Assembly (NCBI GenBank): GCA_038532435.1
Contig: JBCBAP010000003.1
Span: forward strand, 62,001-126,000
Length of the DNA stretch: 64,000 nt
Direction: 5' to 3'
Origin: JBCBAP01 sp038532435
GTDB taxonomy: Bacteria; Pseudomonadota; Alphaproteobacteria; Rhodobacterales; Rhodobacteraceae
Shown here in pieces: positions 54,669-62,917 of the stretch. The notes under the pieces are model-generated. The model ran no database searches. It was not told the origin of the DNA and saw nothing but the letters and a program-made list of their open reading frames with translations. A program made the translations under genes and the position numbers. Within the stretch, counting starts at the first letter, position 1, and every line of letters starts with the position of its first letter.

Positions 54669-55682
54669 CTAGGTCTCTTCAGGTGAGCGGGTGGACCCGC
54701 GGATCATGAGGGGTCCGTCGATCTCGACCCGCCGGGCGGCGATGTCCGCCCCCTCGATGCGGGCGATGAGCAGGCGCACGGTCTCCGCCACCATCCGGTT
54801 TGCGGGCTGGCGTATCGTGGTGAGGTCGTAGGAGGGCCAGGCAGCCTGGGCCACATCGTCATAGCCGATGACGGAGACATCTTCCGGCACCCGCAGGCCC
54901 AGCTCGTAGCGCAGCACATCCATGACGGCGAACGCCATATGGTCCGTGCTGACAAAGAGCGCATCCGGCGCCGGTCCGGAGGAGAAGAGCCGGCGCGTCG
55001 CCGCCGCCGCCTGACCGGGATCGAAGTTGCCGACCTCTCGCCCCTGAAGTGTGACGCCCCGGGCCGCCAGCGCCCCGCAGAACCCAGCCTCCCGATCCCG
55101 TTGTGTCGAGGCACCGTCCCAACCGGCGATATGGGCGATCCGCGTGTGACCGGCGGCGAGGAGGTATTCCGCAGCCTTCGCCCCGCCCGCCCGGTTGTCG
55201 GACGTGACCGAGGTCACCCGCCCGACCTGCTGGGACCGGTTGAAGAGCGTCACCGGGATCCCCGCCGCATCGCAACGCTGGCTCAGATCGTTGGACATGC
55301 CAACGGAGGCGAGGATGATCCCGTCCACCTGATAGGCAAGGATTTCTTCGAGCACCGTGTCCATCAGATCTTCCTGATTGCCCGCCATGAAGACGAGCAC
55401 GTGATACCCCTCGGCCTGCAGGGCCCGTGACATGAGCTCCAGCGTTTCCGAATAAAACGGATTGTCCAGATAGGCGACCACGAGGCCAATCATCCGGCTG
55501 CGCCCGGTGATGAGCGAGCGCGCCAGCGCGTTGGGGCGGTAGCCCAGCGCGTCCGCCGCCGCCATCACCTTGATCCGCATCGCCTCGGAGACGGAGGCGC
55601 CCGGGGTGAACACACGGCTCACTGCGGACTGGCTGACTCCGGCCATGGCCGCAACGTCGTGGGCGGAGACCTTGCCGCTCAC
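54669..55682 (-). CDS. LacI-family transcriptional regulator
   Basis: This roughly 337-residue protein has an N-terminal helix-turn-helix 'VSAHDVAAMAGVSQSAVSR', the hinge 'GYRPNALARSL' and a periplasmic-binding-like effector domain ('IGLVVAYLDNPFYSETLEL', 'DALFVSTDHMAFAVMDVL', 'VSVIGYDDV'). It is likely the controller of this locus, sensing a sugar-like ligand. I chose the GTG at 55682, which has GGAGGG seven bases upstream. LacI-type half-palindromes at 60154 and 62872 are candidate operators. Confidence 0.9.
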   Translation of the reverse strand: MSGKVSAHDVAAMAGVSQSAVSRVFTPGASVSEAMRIKVMAAADALGYRPNALARSLITGRSRMIGLVVAYLDNPFYSETLELMSRALQAEGYHVLVFMAGNQEDLMDTVLEEILAYQVDGIILASVGMSNDLSQRCDAAGIPVTLFNRSQQVGRVTSVTSDNRAGGAKAAEYLLAAGHTRIAHIAGWDGASTQRDREAGFCGALAARGVTLQGREVGNFDPGQAAAATRRLFSSGPAPDALFVSTDHMAFAVMDVLRYELGLRVPEDVSVIGYDDVAQAAWPSYDLTTIRQPANRMVAETVRLLIARIEGADIAARRVEIDGPLMIRGSTRSPEET

Positions 55683-55791
55683 AGCGCGCCCTCCCCGTCC
55701 GGCGACGGCGCGGTGCGGGGGCCGCAACACCCTCTTCCACGGATCACGTCACCGAAGTTGTTTCCCGCGGCAAAGCCCAGACGGACAGTTC

Positions 55792-55846
55792 CCCGCGTCC
55801 TGGGTGGGTGGGGGTGGGTGGGCGGGACACCCGCCCGGGACGCGGG
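55792..55846. repeat. Inverted repeat with G-tract loop, copy 1
   Basis: CCCGCGTCC (55792-55800) pairs with GGACGCGGG (55838-55846). The intervening plus strand holds repeated GGGT runs (about 55802-55826), and an inner stem GGCGGG/CCCGCC (55821-55835) closes with loop ACA. It sits between LacI and a SnoaL gene whose minus-strand stop is at 55849, so it likely terminates or attenuates that transcript. The plus strand could form a G-quadruplex. Confidence 0.65.
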
Positions 55847-55848
55847 CC

Positions 55849-56874
55849 TCACCATCCCGCACCTTCCCGTGCGCCTGCGATCTCCCGCATCCGGGCAAGA
55901 ACGTCGACACCAAGCTGGTCGTACACATGCAACAGATCCACCAGCACCCAGTTTTCCCGGATCGCATCCCCCTCGCACCGCCAGAAATCGAGCGACCGCA
56001 TGGTGATCCGCTTGCCCGACGGTGCGATCCCGAGCCATCCGTCGCCGCTCACCGTCATGTGCATGCCGGGCCAGGCCGTGAACCCCACATACGATCCCTC
56101 GCCGAACAGATGACCCGCCCCGACAGAGCCGACCCGGTCTGGCATGGCGTTGAGAAACGGGATCTGGTGCCAGGCGCGAAACCCGGCGACGCCACGCCCG
56201 GTCCCGATGCCCGAGGGTCCGTACCAGCTGAACTTCGGATGCCAGTGATCCTCGAGCCGCATCGCCGCGACCCCGCCCTCTGCGAAGTTTCCCAGCGCCG
56301 CAAGCATCGCCGACACCCGTCGGAGAGACTTCTCTGATCGCGTCTTCTCATGGGGTCCGAGCCCGTCCTGCGTCGCGGGCCCCGGCACGTGCCACTCCCG
56401 CCCGAGGCTCGGCACCATGGGCCAGACACCCGCCTGCAGCATCACTTCCGGCAGATCCCACAGCGCCTGAATGTCCACGACCTTGCCGTCTTCGAACCGG
56501 AAAAACTCGTGGAACCGCATCGCGACCTGATGCCCGGTCGGCGGAATGCCGAGCCACGGACGCACGAACGTCCCGGTGTAGTATCCGCAACGGCCAAGCC
56601 AGTCCGCTCCACTCAACGCGCGGCCCGCAATCACGATCGTGTCCCGCCGCTCCAGATCCGGCCAGGCTGCCGCCAGCGGCGCGATCGCCTGCCGGGCGAA
56701 GCCCAGGGGTCCGTCGAGATCCTCAAAGGGATGGGCGAGCCGCACGGTCGCATCTGGCGAGCAAAGCTCCGTCAGAGCCTGTTCGAGCGCGGCCGCATCA
56801 TAGTCATAGAGCGCTCGCCGCAAGGGTTGCACCGCTCGGTGCATTCCACCGGTATCAGAATCGTGTGTCGTCAT
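55849..56874 (-). CDS. SnoaL-like protein, two tandem domains
   Basis: This 341-residue protein has first domain features 'FVRPWLGIPPTGHQVAMRFH' and 'EFFRFEDGKVVDIQAL'. The second domain has 'HPKFSWYGPSGIGTGRGVAG', 'GIAPSGKRITMRSLDFWRC' and 'IRENWVLVDLLHVYDQLGVD'. Both halves therefore keep the same G-x-P-(T/S)-G...F-(F/W) plan, showing internal duplication. It is closest in layout to the protein at 62918-63928. The ATG at 56874 overlaps the stop of the 83-residue gene upstream. Confidence 0.84.
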   Translation of the reverse strand: MTTHDSDTGGMHRAVQPLRRALYDYDAAALEQALTELCSPDATVRLAHPFEDLDGPLGFARQAIAPLAAAWPDLERRDTIVIAGRALSGADWLGRCGYYTGTFVRPWLGIPPTGHQVAMRFHEFFRFEDGKVVDIQALWDLPEVMLQAGVWPMVPSLGREWHVPGPATQDGLGPHEKTRSEKSLRRVSAMLAALGNFAEGGVAAMRLEDHWHPKFSWYGPSGIGTGRGVAGFRAWHQIPFLNAMPDRVGSVGAGHLFGEGSYVGFTAWPGMHMTVSGDGWLGIAPSGKRITMRSLDFWRCEGDAIRENWVLVDLLHVYDQLGVDVLARMREIAGAREGAGW

Positions 56875-57122
56875 CGGTCCAGCCCGTAACTCCCCACGGT
56901 GCCGCCACGGACCGCACCCAAGCTCGATCCGGTTGCGCGGGTAAGCCGACGAGCACCATCGACGATGAGCGTGCCGAGTGACCAAAACCCGATGGCTGGC
57001 GCGGTGCCACCCATGTCATCTAGCGGGAGCCTTTCCGGATTGCCGAGGGCTGCCATACTCGCAATGCGCCTGCACGCAGTCGCGGCGCTGCTCCGCTCGG
57101 GCACCAGGTCGGGTCCACTCAT
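56871..57122 (-). CDS. Conserved-position small protein (83 residues), unknown
   Basis: This 83-codon ORF starts at an ATG with AGAGGA eight bases upstream and its stop overlaps the next ATG (ATGA). It has a short hydrophobic stretch 'GGTAPAIGFWSLGTLIVDGA' near residues 38-57 and a basic, Gly-rich end. No family was recognised. The coupling to the flanking SnoaL genes makes it a likely real member of the operon. Confidence 0.55.
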   Translation of the reverse strand: MSGPDLVPERSSAATACRRIASMAALGNPERLPLDDMGGTAPAIGFWSLGTLIVDGARRLTRATGSSLGAVRGGTVGSYGLDR

Positions 57123-57148
57123 GTCCGTTTCCTCTTCGGCCTCCTGCG

Positions 57149-57673
57149 TCAGGGAGACGGGGGCACTTTTTCTCCCCGGTCGTAGGCTTCCCACCCCTCG
57201 CCAGCGAAGACGTCATGGCCGAGTTGCGCGAGCACATGGGGAAAATCGACCATCACGTAGTTGTCGACGATCTTGCCATCGACCACCTTCCAGAAGTCCA
57301 TGTACCGGATCTCGATCCGCTTGCCCGTGGGCGCGATCCCCATGAACTCTCCCGCATGGGTGGCCTCCTGCCGTCCGAAGGCAGCCGCCCATTCGCCCAT
57401 GTAGAGCCGGGCCTCATCGATGCAGGTCTTGTCGGCGAAGGCTGCCTGAAACGGCCGCTGCCAGTTGTCCTGAAAGTCCTTGAGACCGGTCTTCGACCCG
57501 CATCCTTGGTTGCCGATCCAGCGAAAACCTTCCGCGAAGAACTCCCCGATATCCGCGATCCGGTGGTCGTTGAGCCCATCGACCATCCCTTCGATGACCG
57601 CCCGGGTCTCGTCGGTCTTCGACATGTCGGTCTCGCGGGTGAGGACCGCCTGTTCGGGCCGCGACCCTTTCAT
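57149..57673 (-). CDS. SnoaL-like protein, single domain
   Basis: This roughly 174-residue protein is a single SnoaL unit with 'EFMGIAPTGKRIEIRYMDFW' and 'KVVDGKIVDNYVMVDFPHVL', closely matching the second domain of the 55849 protein. The start is uncertain: ATG 57673 (GGAG upstream) or ATG 57625, 16 codons later. It may be the modern descendant of the unit that duplicated to give the two-domain paralogues. It lies downstream of the ABC permease genes, separated by a long hairpin. Confidence 0.82.
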   Translation of the reverse strand: MKGSRPEQAVLTRETDMSKTDETRAVIEGMVDGLNDHRIADIGEFFAEGFRWIGNQGCGSKTGLKDFQDNWQRPFQAAFADKTCIDEARLYMGEWAAAFGRQEATHAGEFMGIAPTGKRIEIRYMDFWKVVDGKIVDNYVMVDFPHVLAQLGHDVFAGEGWEAYDRGEKVPPSP

Positions 57674-57702
57674 CGCAGGGCGCTCCAACCAACCCGTGCG
57701 CC

Positions 57703-57753
57703 GCAGCCCGGGCGGGCGGGGGTGGGTGGGTGGGCCGTCCGCCCGGGCTGCGA
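57703..57753. repeat. Inverted repeat with G-tract loop, copy 2
   Basis: CGCAGCCCGGGCGG (57703-57716) pairs exactly with CCGCCCGGGCTGCG (57740-57753), a 14-bp stem. The 23-base loop on the plus strand contains GGGGGTGGGTGGGTGGG. It begins six bases after the permease stop (minus strand 57759), so it is probably a strong attenuator or terminator between the transporter and SnoaL genes. It has the same architecture as the element at 55792-55846. Confidence 0.7.
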
Positions 57754-57758
57754 ACGTC

Positions 57759-58913
57759 TCATCCCTTCACCGCCCCGGCAGTCAGGCCACTCACGATCTG
57801 GCGTTGGAAGATCATGACGAGCAGGAACAGGGGCGCGGTGATCGACACTGCCGCCGCAACCGCCTCGATCTGATCCGTTGTCGTCGTCTCCCGGTTGAAG
57901 TACTGGGTGATGGCCGGAACCATCGTCATGTTCTGGGCATCGAGCAAAAGTGCGGTCACCAGATAGTCGTTGTAGGCAAGCAGGAAGCTGAAAAGGCCCG
58001 TTGTGATCACCCCGGGCCACATGACCGGCATGATGACCCGCCAGAACGCCTCGAAATGGCCGCAGCCATCGACCCGCGCCGCCTCGTCGAGCTCCTGCGG
58101 GATGTTCTGGAAGAAAGACCGCAGCATCCAGATCGTGAAGGGCTGGTTGATAGAGACCAGCACCAGAATGACCGCGAGCGGCTGGCCGTACAGCGTTGGT
58201 GCGCTCTCCCCCAGGATCGGCTTCAGGATCTCGGCAGAGTTGATGAAGACCGGCAAGTAGCCCGTCACCAGCACCGAATGGGGCAGCGCCCGGAACACCA
58301 GTGCGAGGATGAGCAACCAGAATGCAAGGTTCGAGCCCGAGCGCGCGAGCCCGTAGCCCGCGAGCGTGCCCACCGTCAGGGAGATCGTCACGACCCCGGC
58401 GGTCACCATCAGCGAATTCAGGAAGTTGCGGTAGAACTCATTGTCGACCCAGACGGCGGCGTAGTGTTCCGTCGTGGCGCCGATGATAGGCGCGCCGAGC
58501 CCCGGGATCAGGTTGTATATCGAGGAGAGGACCGGCAGCACGAAGAGGAGCGTCAGCAGCACCCCGACCGCGAACACGATGACCGCCAGCAGCCAGCCGA
58601 GCACCGCGGGCGCGCCGAAGCTCAGCATCGGCACGAGGGCCGCCAGGTGGCGGGCCGCGATGCGATAGCCGAGCCAGAACAGCCCGATGAACACCACGAT
58701 GTCGAGCAGTGAGATACCCGAACGCTCCTCTCGCGTACTCGGGCCAAACACCACATCCACCGGGTTCGATGCGAGCGCATCGACCGGCAATTTGAAACTC
58801 ATCACCAGAATCCAGAACAGCGGGAAGGCCGCAAGGATGCACCAGAAGGTGAGGAATGTTGCGGATCCGGCCCGCAGGCCGATGGATTGGCGAAGCGCCC
58901 TTGGCGTGCTCAT
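57759..58913 (-). CDS. Carbohydrate ABC transporter permease (MalG-type)
   Basis: This 384-residue permease has the EAA loop 'NIPQELDEAARVDGCGHFEA' and 'GVITTGLFSFLLAYNDYLV'. It is about 100 residues longer than usual. The extra segment (about residues 55-145) adds two hydrophobic stretches ('LLDIVVFIGLFWLGYRIA' and 'LGWLLAVIVFAVGVLLTLLF') between helix 1 and the conserved core. It pairs with the MalF-type permease whose stop it overlaps (TGATG). Confidence 0.88.
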   Translation of the reverse strand: MSTPRALRQSIGLRAGSATFLTFWCILAAFPLFWILVMSFKLPVDALASNPVDVVFGPSTREERSGISLLDIVVFIGLFWLGYRIAARHLAALVPMLSFGAPAVLGWLLAVIVFAVGVLLTLLFVLPVLSSIYNLIPGLGAPIIGATTEHYAAVWVDNEFYRNFLNSLMVTAGVVTISLTVGTLAGYGLARSGSNLAFWLLILALVFRALPHSVLVTGYLPVFINSAEILKPILGESAPTLYGQPLAVILVLVSINQPFTIWMLRSFFQNIPQELDEAARVDGCGHFEAFWRVIMPVMWPGVITTGLFSFLLAYNDYLVTALLLDAQNMTMVPAITQYFNRETTTTDQIEAVAAAVSITAPLFLLVMIFQRQIVSGLTAGAVKG

Positions 58914-59941
58914 CAGGACGACCCTTTGTGATCGCGCCACGTGCGCATGAGAAGTGGGATGAGCAGGATCACGATCCCGATCATGGTGAGCATGGACGAC
59001 GCGGAGGCACGGGAGATCGAGCGGTTTCCGCTGTCATCAGGCGTCAGGTAATCGAACGTAAGCCATTGCAGGGAGATCACATGGGCCTCGGAGCTGAAGC
59101 CGATGACCTCCTCGAACACCCGGTAGCTGTCCATCAGGTGGATGAGCGCAATGAACACGATGAGCGGCATGAGGTGCGGGATGACGACATAGCGCAACCG
59201 CTCCCACCGGCTCGCGCCGTCAATGATCGCACTTTCCAGCGTGTCCGCATTGACCGTCTGCAGCCCAGCGTAGAACACGACGAACGCGAAGGGAGCCACA
59301 TGCCAGACCCGGTAGAACAGCATCAGGATCTCGATCGTCCAGCCCTGCGCGAACATCGCGATGTCCCGCATCAGCCACCATTCGAGGAAAGCGGTCATGA
59401 TGCCGTCACCGATGAAGAGCCACCGGATCGACAGTGCGCCGATCACCGGGGTGATGATGAAGGGCAAAAGGGATACGAAGATGATGGGGCCGCGAATGGT
59501 CTTCGCCGCGTTGTTGACCGTAAGCGCGATGGTCAAGCCCACGATGATCACGAGCGGCAAGGTGATCAGCGTGAAGGTGAGCGTGAACCGCAGCGCCTTG
59601 TAAAAGTCGATATCGAGCAGCTCCGCGATGCCTCCACCACCAGACGCAAAGGCGGCAGCTGCAGCATCGGGTTCGAGCACGGATCGGTAGGCGTCGAAGC
59701 CCACGAATCGGGTGATCGTCTCGACCTGCCCGTCCTCACTAAGGACGGGACGGTTCTTTGTCTCCGTCACGCAGATGGCTGAGGGGAAGCCGGGCGTGCA
59801 GGTCTCAACCTCAACGGTCTCAAAGACTTGCTGGGTGAGGTAGAAGCTCTGCGTGAACACACTGACCAGCGGAAACGCGATGAAGATCAACATCAATAGG
59901 ACCGAGGGGCCCACGAACATCGCGAAGGTGCGGAACTTCAT
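58913..59941 (-). CDS. Carbohydrate ABC transporter permease (MalF-type)
   Basis: This 342-residue permease has the EAA loop 'LESAIIDGASRWERLRYVVI' and 'LIHLMDSYRVFEEVIGFSSE'. A periplasmic loop at about residues 40-95 contains two Cys ('CTPGFPSAICV'). It forms the translocation channel with the MalG-type protein. The ATG at 59941 starts the first helix. It is separated from the binding-protein gene by an unusually long 531-base gap. Confidence 0.88.
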   Translation of the reverse strand: MKFRTFAMFVGPSVLLMLIFIAFPLVSVFTQSFYLTQQVFETVEVETCTPGFPSAICVTETKNRPVLSEDGQVETITRFVGFDAYRSVLEPDAAAAAFASGGGGIAELLDIDFYKALRFTLTFTLITLPLVIIVGLTIALTVNNAAKTIRGPIIFVSLLPFIITPVIGALSIRWLFIGDGIMTAFLEWWLMRDIAMFAQGWTIEILMLFYRVWHVAPFAFVVFYAGLQTVNADTLESAIIDGASRWERLRYVVIPHLMPLIVFIALIHLMDSYRVFEEVIGFSSEAHVISLQWLTFDYLTPDDSGNRSISRASASSMLTMIGIVILLIPLLMRTWRDHKGSS

Positions 59942-60472
59942 GATACCTCTCCTCTGCCATTGAGTGTGATCGGTGCGCAGCGCGTGGGGGATCCCGTCTC
60001 GGGAATGCTCAGGTGCGCACAAAACGGTTGGTACCGCCCGTGATCCTCCGCGTGTGGCGCAGGCTCCGCCGCAGCTTTGAAGACTATCTTGCCCGTGCGC
60101 ATGAAATCGCCATTTCGCGCGCTAGGCTCCCGCCGACATTCACGCGGAACAGTTTGGAAACGCTTTTGATGATCGAGGGGTACACCCGTCGCTTCGTCGG
60201 AGTAGCCGCTGATACGTTCGAGGATCGTACTTGATTTGTAGCGGAGCGCCGTGCGCCGAGCATGCAGATGGTCACCCACCTCGTCATATGTCGTGAATTC
60301 ACCGTGCCAGTGATTGCCTTCGGTACAACCGAACTTGAGCGCGATTTCACCGGAGGGGCATGTCGCCGGGCGCCGCCCTGCCACACCTTCCACCTCTGTC
60401 GCATCGCACCGCATCGTCGCACCACCTTTCGCGTGAGGATGCGGGCCCCCGGTTGGGAACCCGCGGGGAGGT
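59942..60472. promoter_or_regulatory. 531-base gap with LacI-type operator at 60154-60169
   Basis: This gap interrupts the ABC transporter operon between binding-protein and permease genes. It contains TTGGAAACGCTTTTGA (60154-60169), close to the LacI/GalR consensus TGnAAnCGnTTnCA with its central CG. Both strands have open frames, but their products resemble no protein and lack convincing ribosome sites. It may hold a second LacI-controlled promoter for the permease and SnoaL genes. Immediately after the binding-protein stop there is a weak GCGGG/CCCGC stem (60441-60464). Confidence 0.5.
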
Positions 60473-61690
60473 CTACTGGATCAGGCCCGCTTCGCGCGCT
60501 GCCGTCAGGTACGCCGTCTCAACATCCGCAAGCGCCTGCTCGGCGGACTCGGAGCCGGTGAGGAAGTCAGCGATATTATTGCCGAGCGCGGTGTGCATCA
60601 GACCCATCTGGGTCGTGGACGGATAGGGCATGGGTCCCGCAACGGCGGTCGCGATCGCACCTTCGGCGAGCGGGCCGGGCTGATAGCCCTCGACCAGCCA
60701 GATCGCCGCGTCGTTCGCGCCGGACACCATCTCTTGATCGAGACCTTCGACGATCAGCTTGAACGCTGCCTCGGCCTCTGCATCAGTGATGTTTGCCGCA
60801 ACCACGATGCCATCCCACCAGATGGTGGTCGCAGGCTTGCCGCCGGCCATCGCCATCGGAGCTGCCGCCATCTTCACCTTGCCGACGACCTGGCTTTCCG
60901 CCTCGTCGTTCATCGCCGCAGCGCGGGAAGCCCAGAGGTTCGCCATCGCGATCTTGCCCTGCTGGAACTGCTGCTGCACGTATGTGCTGTCAGAGACGAG
61001 GAATTCCGGATCCATGTACTCGGTCATCCGCTTCATCATCTCAAGCGCGGCGACACCTTCCGGGGAATTCACCGCCGGCGTGTTGTCCGGGTTGACGAAC
61101 GTCCCGCCAAAGCCCGCATACATGTTCACGAAGTCCTGCGCGAGGTTCCAGCCCGTCTTCATCGTGGCACCGAGCGGGTATTCCATCTTCCCCGACGCGC
61201 GGATCGCCTCGGCGGCGTCGAGCACCTCGTCCCAGGTGGTCGGCACCGCGAGACCGAGCTCAGCGAGCACATCCTCACGGATCATCAGGTGCTGGGTGTT
61301 GACCATCATGGCGATGGCCATCGTCTGGCCGTCGACCTTGATCAGTTGGTTCGCGCTCAGACCCTGGCCATACTTCTCCACCAGATCGTCGAGCGGGCGG
61401 ATGGTGCCCGCATTGAGGAGCGGGGTCATGGTCCCGTTTGCCACGCCGCCGAGCTGGTAGAGGGACGGGTTTGCGGCGAAGGCTGTCGGCTGCTTCTCCC
61501 GGAACTCCTGGTCGAGCTCCGCTTCGAAGTTGCCACACTCTCCCATGGCAGCAGCAACCGCCTTCCACGCCTCGAACCCGGCCGAAAGCATCTTCACCGG
61601 TGTGTCATTGGGGGTCGTGCACGCCGCGTGGGCCCCTGTTCCCATCAGCACGGCAAGTGCGGTGCCAAGTGCGATCTTTCTGACGAACAT
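60473..61690 (-). CDS. Carbohydrate ABC transporter substrate-binding protein
   Basis: This 405-residue protein has a signal peptide (residues 1-22, ending GTGAHAACT). It follows the family-1 sugar-binding pattern: 'LSANQLIKVDGQTMAIAMMV', 'TTWDEVLDAAEAIRASGKME' and 'KPATTIWWDGIVVAANITDA'. It delivers a sugar or sugar-like ligand to the two permeases. It follows the ATPase gene by 60 bases. Ligand unknown; the LacI neighbour suggests a carbohydrate. Confidence 0.9.
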   Translation of the reverse strand: MFVRKIALGTALAVLMGTGAHAACTTPNDTPVKMLSAGFEAWKAVAAAMGECGNFEAELDQEFREKQPTAFAANPSLYQLGGVANGTMTPLLNAGTIRPLDDLVEKYGQGLSANQLIKVDGQTMAIAMMVNTQHLMIREDVLAELGLAVPTTWDEVLDAAEAIRASGKMEYPLGATMKTGWNLAQDFVNMYAGFGGTFVNPDNTPAVNSPEGVAALEMMKRMTEYMDPEFLVSDSTYVQQQFQQGKIAMANLWASRAAAMNDEAESQVVGKVKMAAAPMAMAGGKPATTIWWDGIVVAANITDAEAEAAFKLIVEGLDQEMVSGANDAAIWLVEGYQPGPLAEGAIATAVAGPMPYPSTTQMGLMHTALGNNIADFLTGSESAEQALADVETAYLTAAREAGLIQ

Positions 61691-61750
61691 TATAGTCTCC
61701 CTGTTGTCGTCTCTGCGCGGCCCCCTCGAGGCTCGCGATTGGAGTGGGCC

Positions 61751-62794
61751 CTAGAGCCTAGCGCCGGTCTCCGCATCGAAAAGATGGCAGATCGAGGCGG
61801 GGACGGACAAGGATACTGACTCGCCAATTCCAGCCCGAAATTCCTTGTTGGCCTTGACGGACACCATGCCGCCCCCCGCCTTGACCGTAATCATCGTGGC
61901 ATCCCCGAGCAGTTCGAGGGTGTAAATCGGGGCGGAAATCTCCCCGCTTTCGACAACCGATGCGTCCTCCGCCCGGAAACCGAGCGTCACAGGTCCATTG
62001 TGCTCTGCTGCCAGGCCATTGATCTGGACGTTGTCGCCCGTGAACGTGCCGTCCTGCAGCACACCGTCCATCAGGTTCATCGCGGGGCTTCCGATGAAGC
62101 TCGCAACGAACGTGTTGGCCGGGTTGTCGTAGATGTCCGTGGGCGTGCCGACCTGCTGCACGATACCCTTTTTCATCACCACAACCCGGTCGGCGAGCGT
62201 CATCGCCTCGATCTGGTCATGCGTCACGTAAACGGTCGTGACCTGAAGCTCGTGGCTGAGGTTCTTGATCTGCGCTCGGGTGCTCACCCTGAGTTTCGCA
62301 TCGAGGTTCGAGAGCGGCTCGTCCATCAGGAAGACCTGTGGCTGCCGCACGATGGCCCGCGCGAGCGCCACCCGCTGCCGCTGTCCCCCCGACAGCTCCG
62401 CAGGTTTACGGTGAAGGAATTCATCGAGCTCCACCATGGCGGAGGCGCGGCGCACCTTCTCGTCATGCTCCGCGTCCGGCACCTTGCGGACTTTGAGGGG
62501 GAAGCGGATGTTCTCGTACACGTTCATATTCGGATAGAGACCGTAGCTCTGGAACACCATCGCGACGTCCCGGTCTTTCGGCTCCAGATCGTTGACGACC
62601 TGCCCCCCGATGGAGATCGTGCCCTCCGTCGCATCCTCGAGCCCCGCGATCATGCGCATCGTCGTGGTCTTGCCACATCCAGACGGGCCCAGGAGGACGA
62701 GAAATTCCTTGTCGGGAATGGTCAGGTTGAACGCGTCGACACCGACGAAGCTGCCCCACCTTTTGCAGACGTTCTGTAGCTGGATTTCAGCCAT
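61751..62794 (-). CDS. Carbohydrate ABC transporter ATPase (MalK/UgpC type)
   Basis: This 347-residue ATPase has Walker A 'LLGPSGCGKTTTMRMIAG', the Q-loop 'MVFQSYGLYPNM', signature 'LSGGQRQRVALARAIVR', Walker B 'VFLMDEPLSNLDAKLR' and H-loop 'VYVTHDQIEAMTLA', plus C-terminal TOBE/MalK-type regulatory strands. All catalytic motifs are intact, unlike the Glp ATPases in this window. It is the first gene of the minus-strand locus; the ATG at 62794 starts the nucleotide-binding domain. Confidence 0.93.
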   Translation of the reverse strand: MAEIQLQNVCKRWGSFVGVDAFNLTIPDKEFLVLLGPSGCGKTTTMRMIAGLEDATEGTISIGGQVVNDLEPKDRDVAMVFQSYGLYPNMNVYENIRFPLKVRKVPDAEHDEKVRRASAMVELDEFLHRKPAELSGGQRQRVALARAIVRQPQVFLMDEPLSNLDAKLRVSTRAQIKNLSHELQVTTVYVTHDQIEAMTLADRVVVMKKGIVQQVGTPTDIYDNPANTFVASFIGSPAMNLMDGVLQDGTFTGDNVQINGLAAEHNGPVTLGFRAEDASVVESGEISAPIYTLELLGDATMITVKAGGGMVSVKANKEFRAGIGESVSLSVPASICHLFDAETGARL

Positions 62795-62871
62795 CGACGG
62801 CTCCCTTCTGAGGCGAAGACCACGCGGATCATTCAGCCTAGACATCCGTCTCGCGAATCTGCAAGAGTTTT

Positions 62872-62886
62872 TTGCAAGCGTATGCA
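62872..62886. promoter_or_regulatory. LacI-type operator in the divergent promoter region
   Basis: TTGCAAGCGTATGCA (62872-62886) matches the LacI-family pattern TGnAAnCGnTTnCA with one mismatch. It lies between the ATPase gene (start 62794, minus) and the SnoaL gene (start 62918, plus), a position suited to control both. The LacI regulator at 54669-55682 is the obvious candidate protein. Confidence 0.55.
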
Positions 62887-62917
62887 CAAACGCTCAAATC
62901 CCAATTACAGGCTTCCC

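Noticed and set aside
60013..60234. Plus-strand open frame in the same gap
   Set aside because: Basic, Arg-rich product with no family features and no operon context on that strand.
59938..60414. Minus-strand open frame in the gap between ABC binding-protein and permease genes
   Set aside because: Its sequence shows no fold-like pattern, it covers the LacI-type operator, and no convincing ribosome site precedes it. It is kept as a gap description only.
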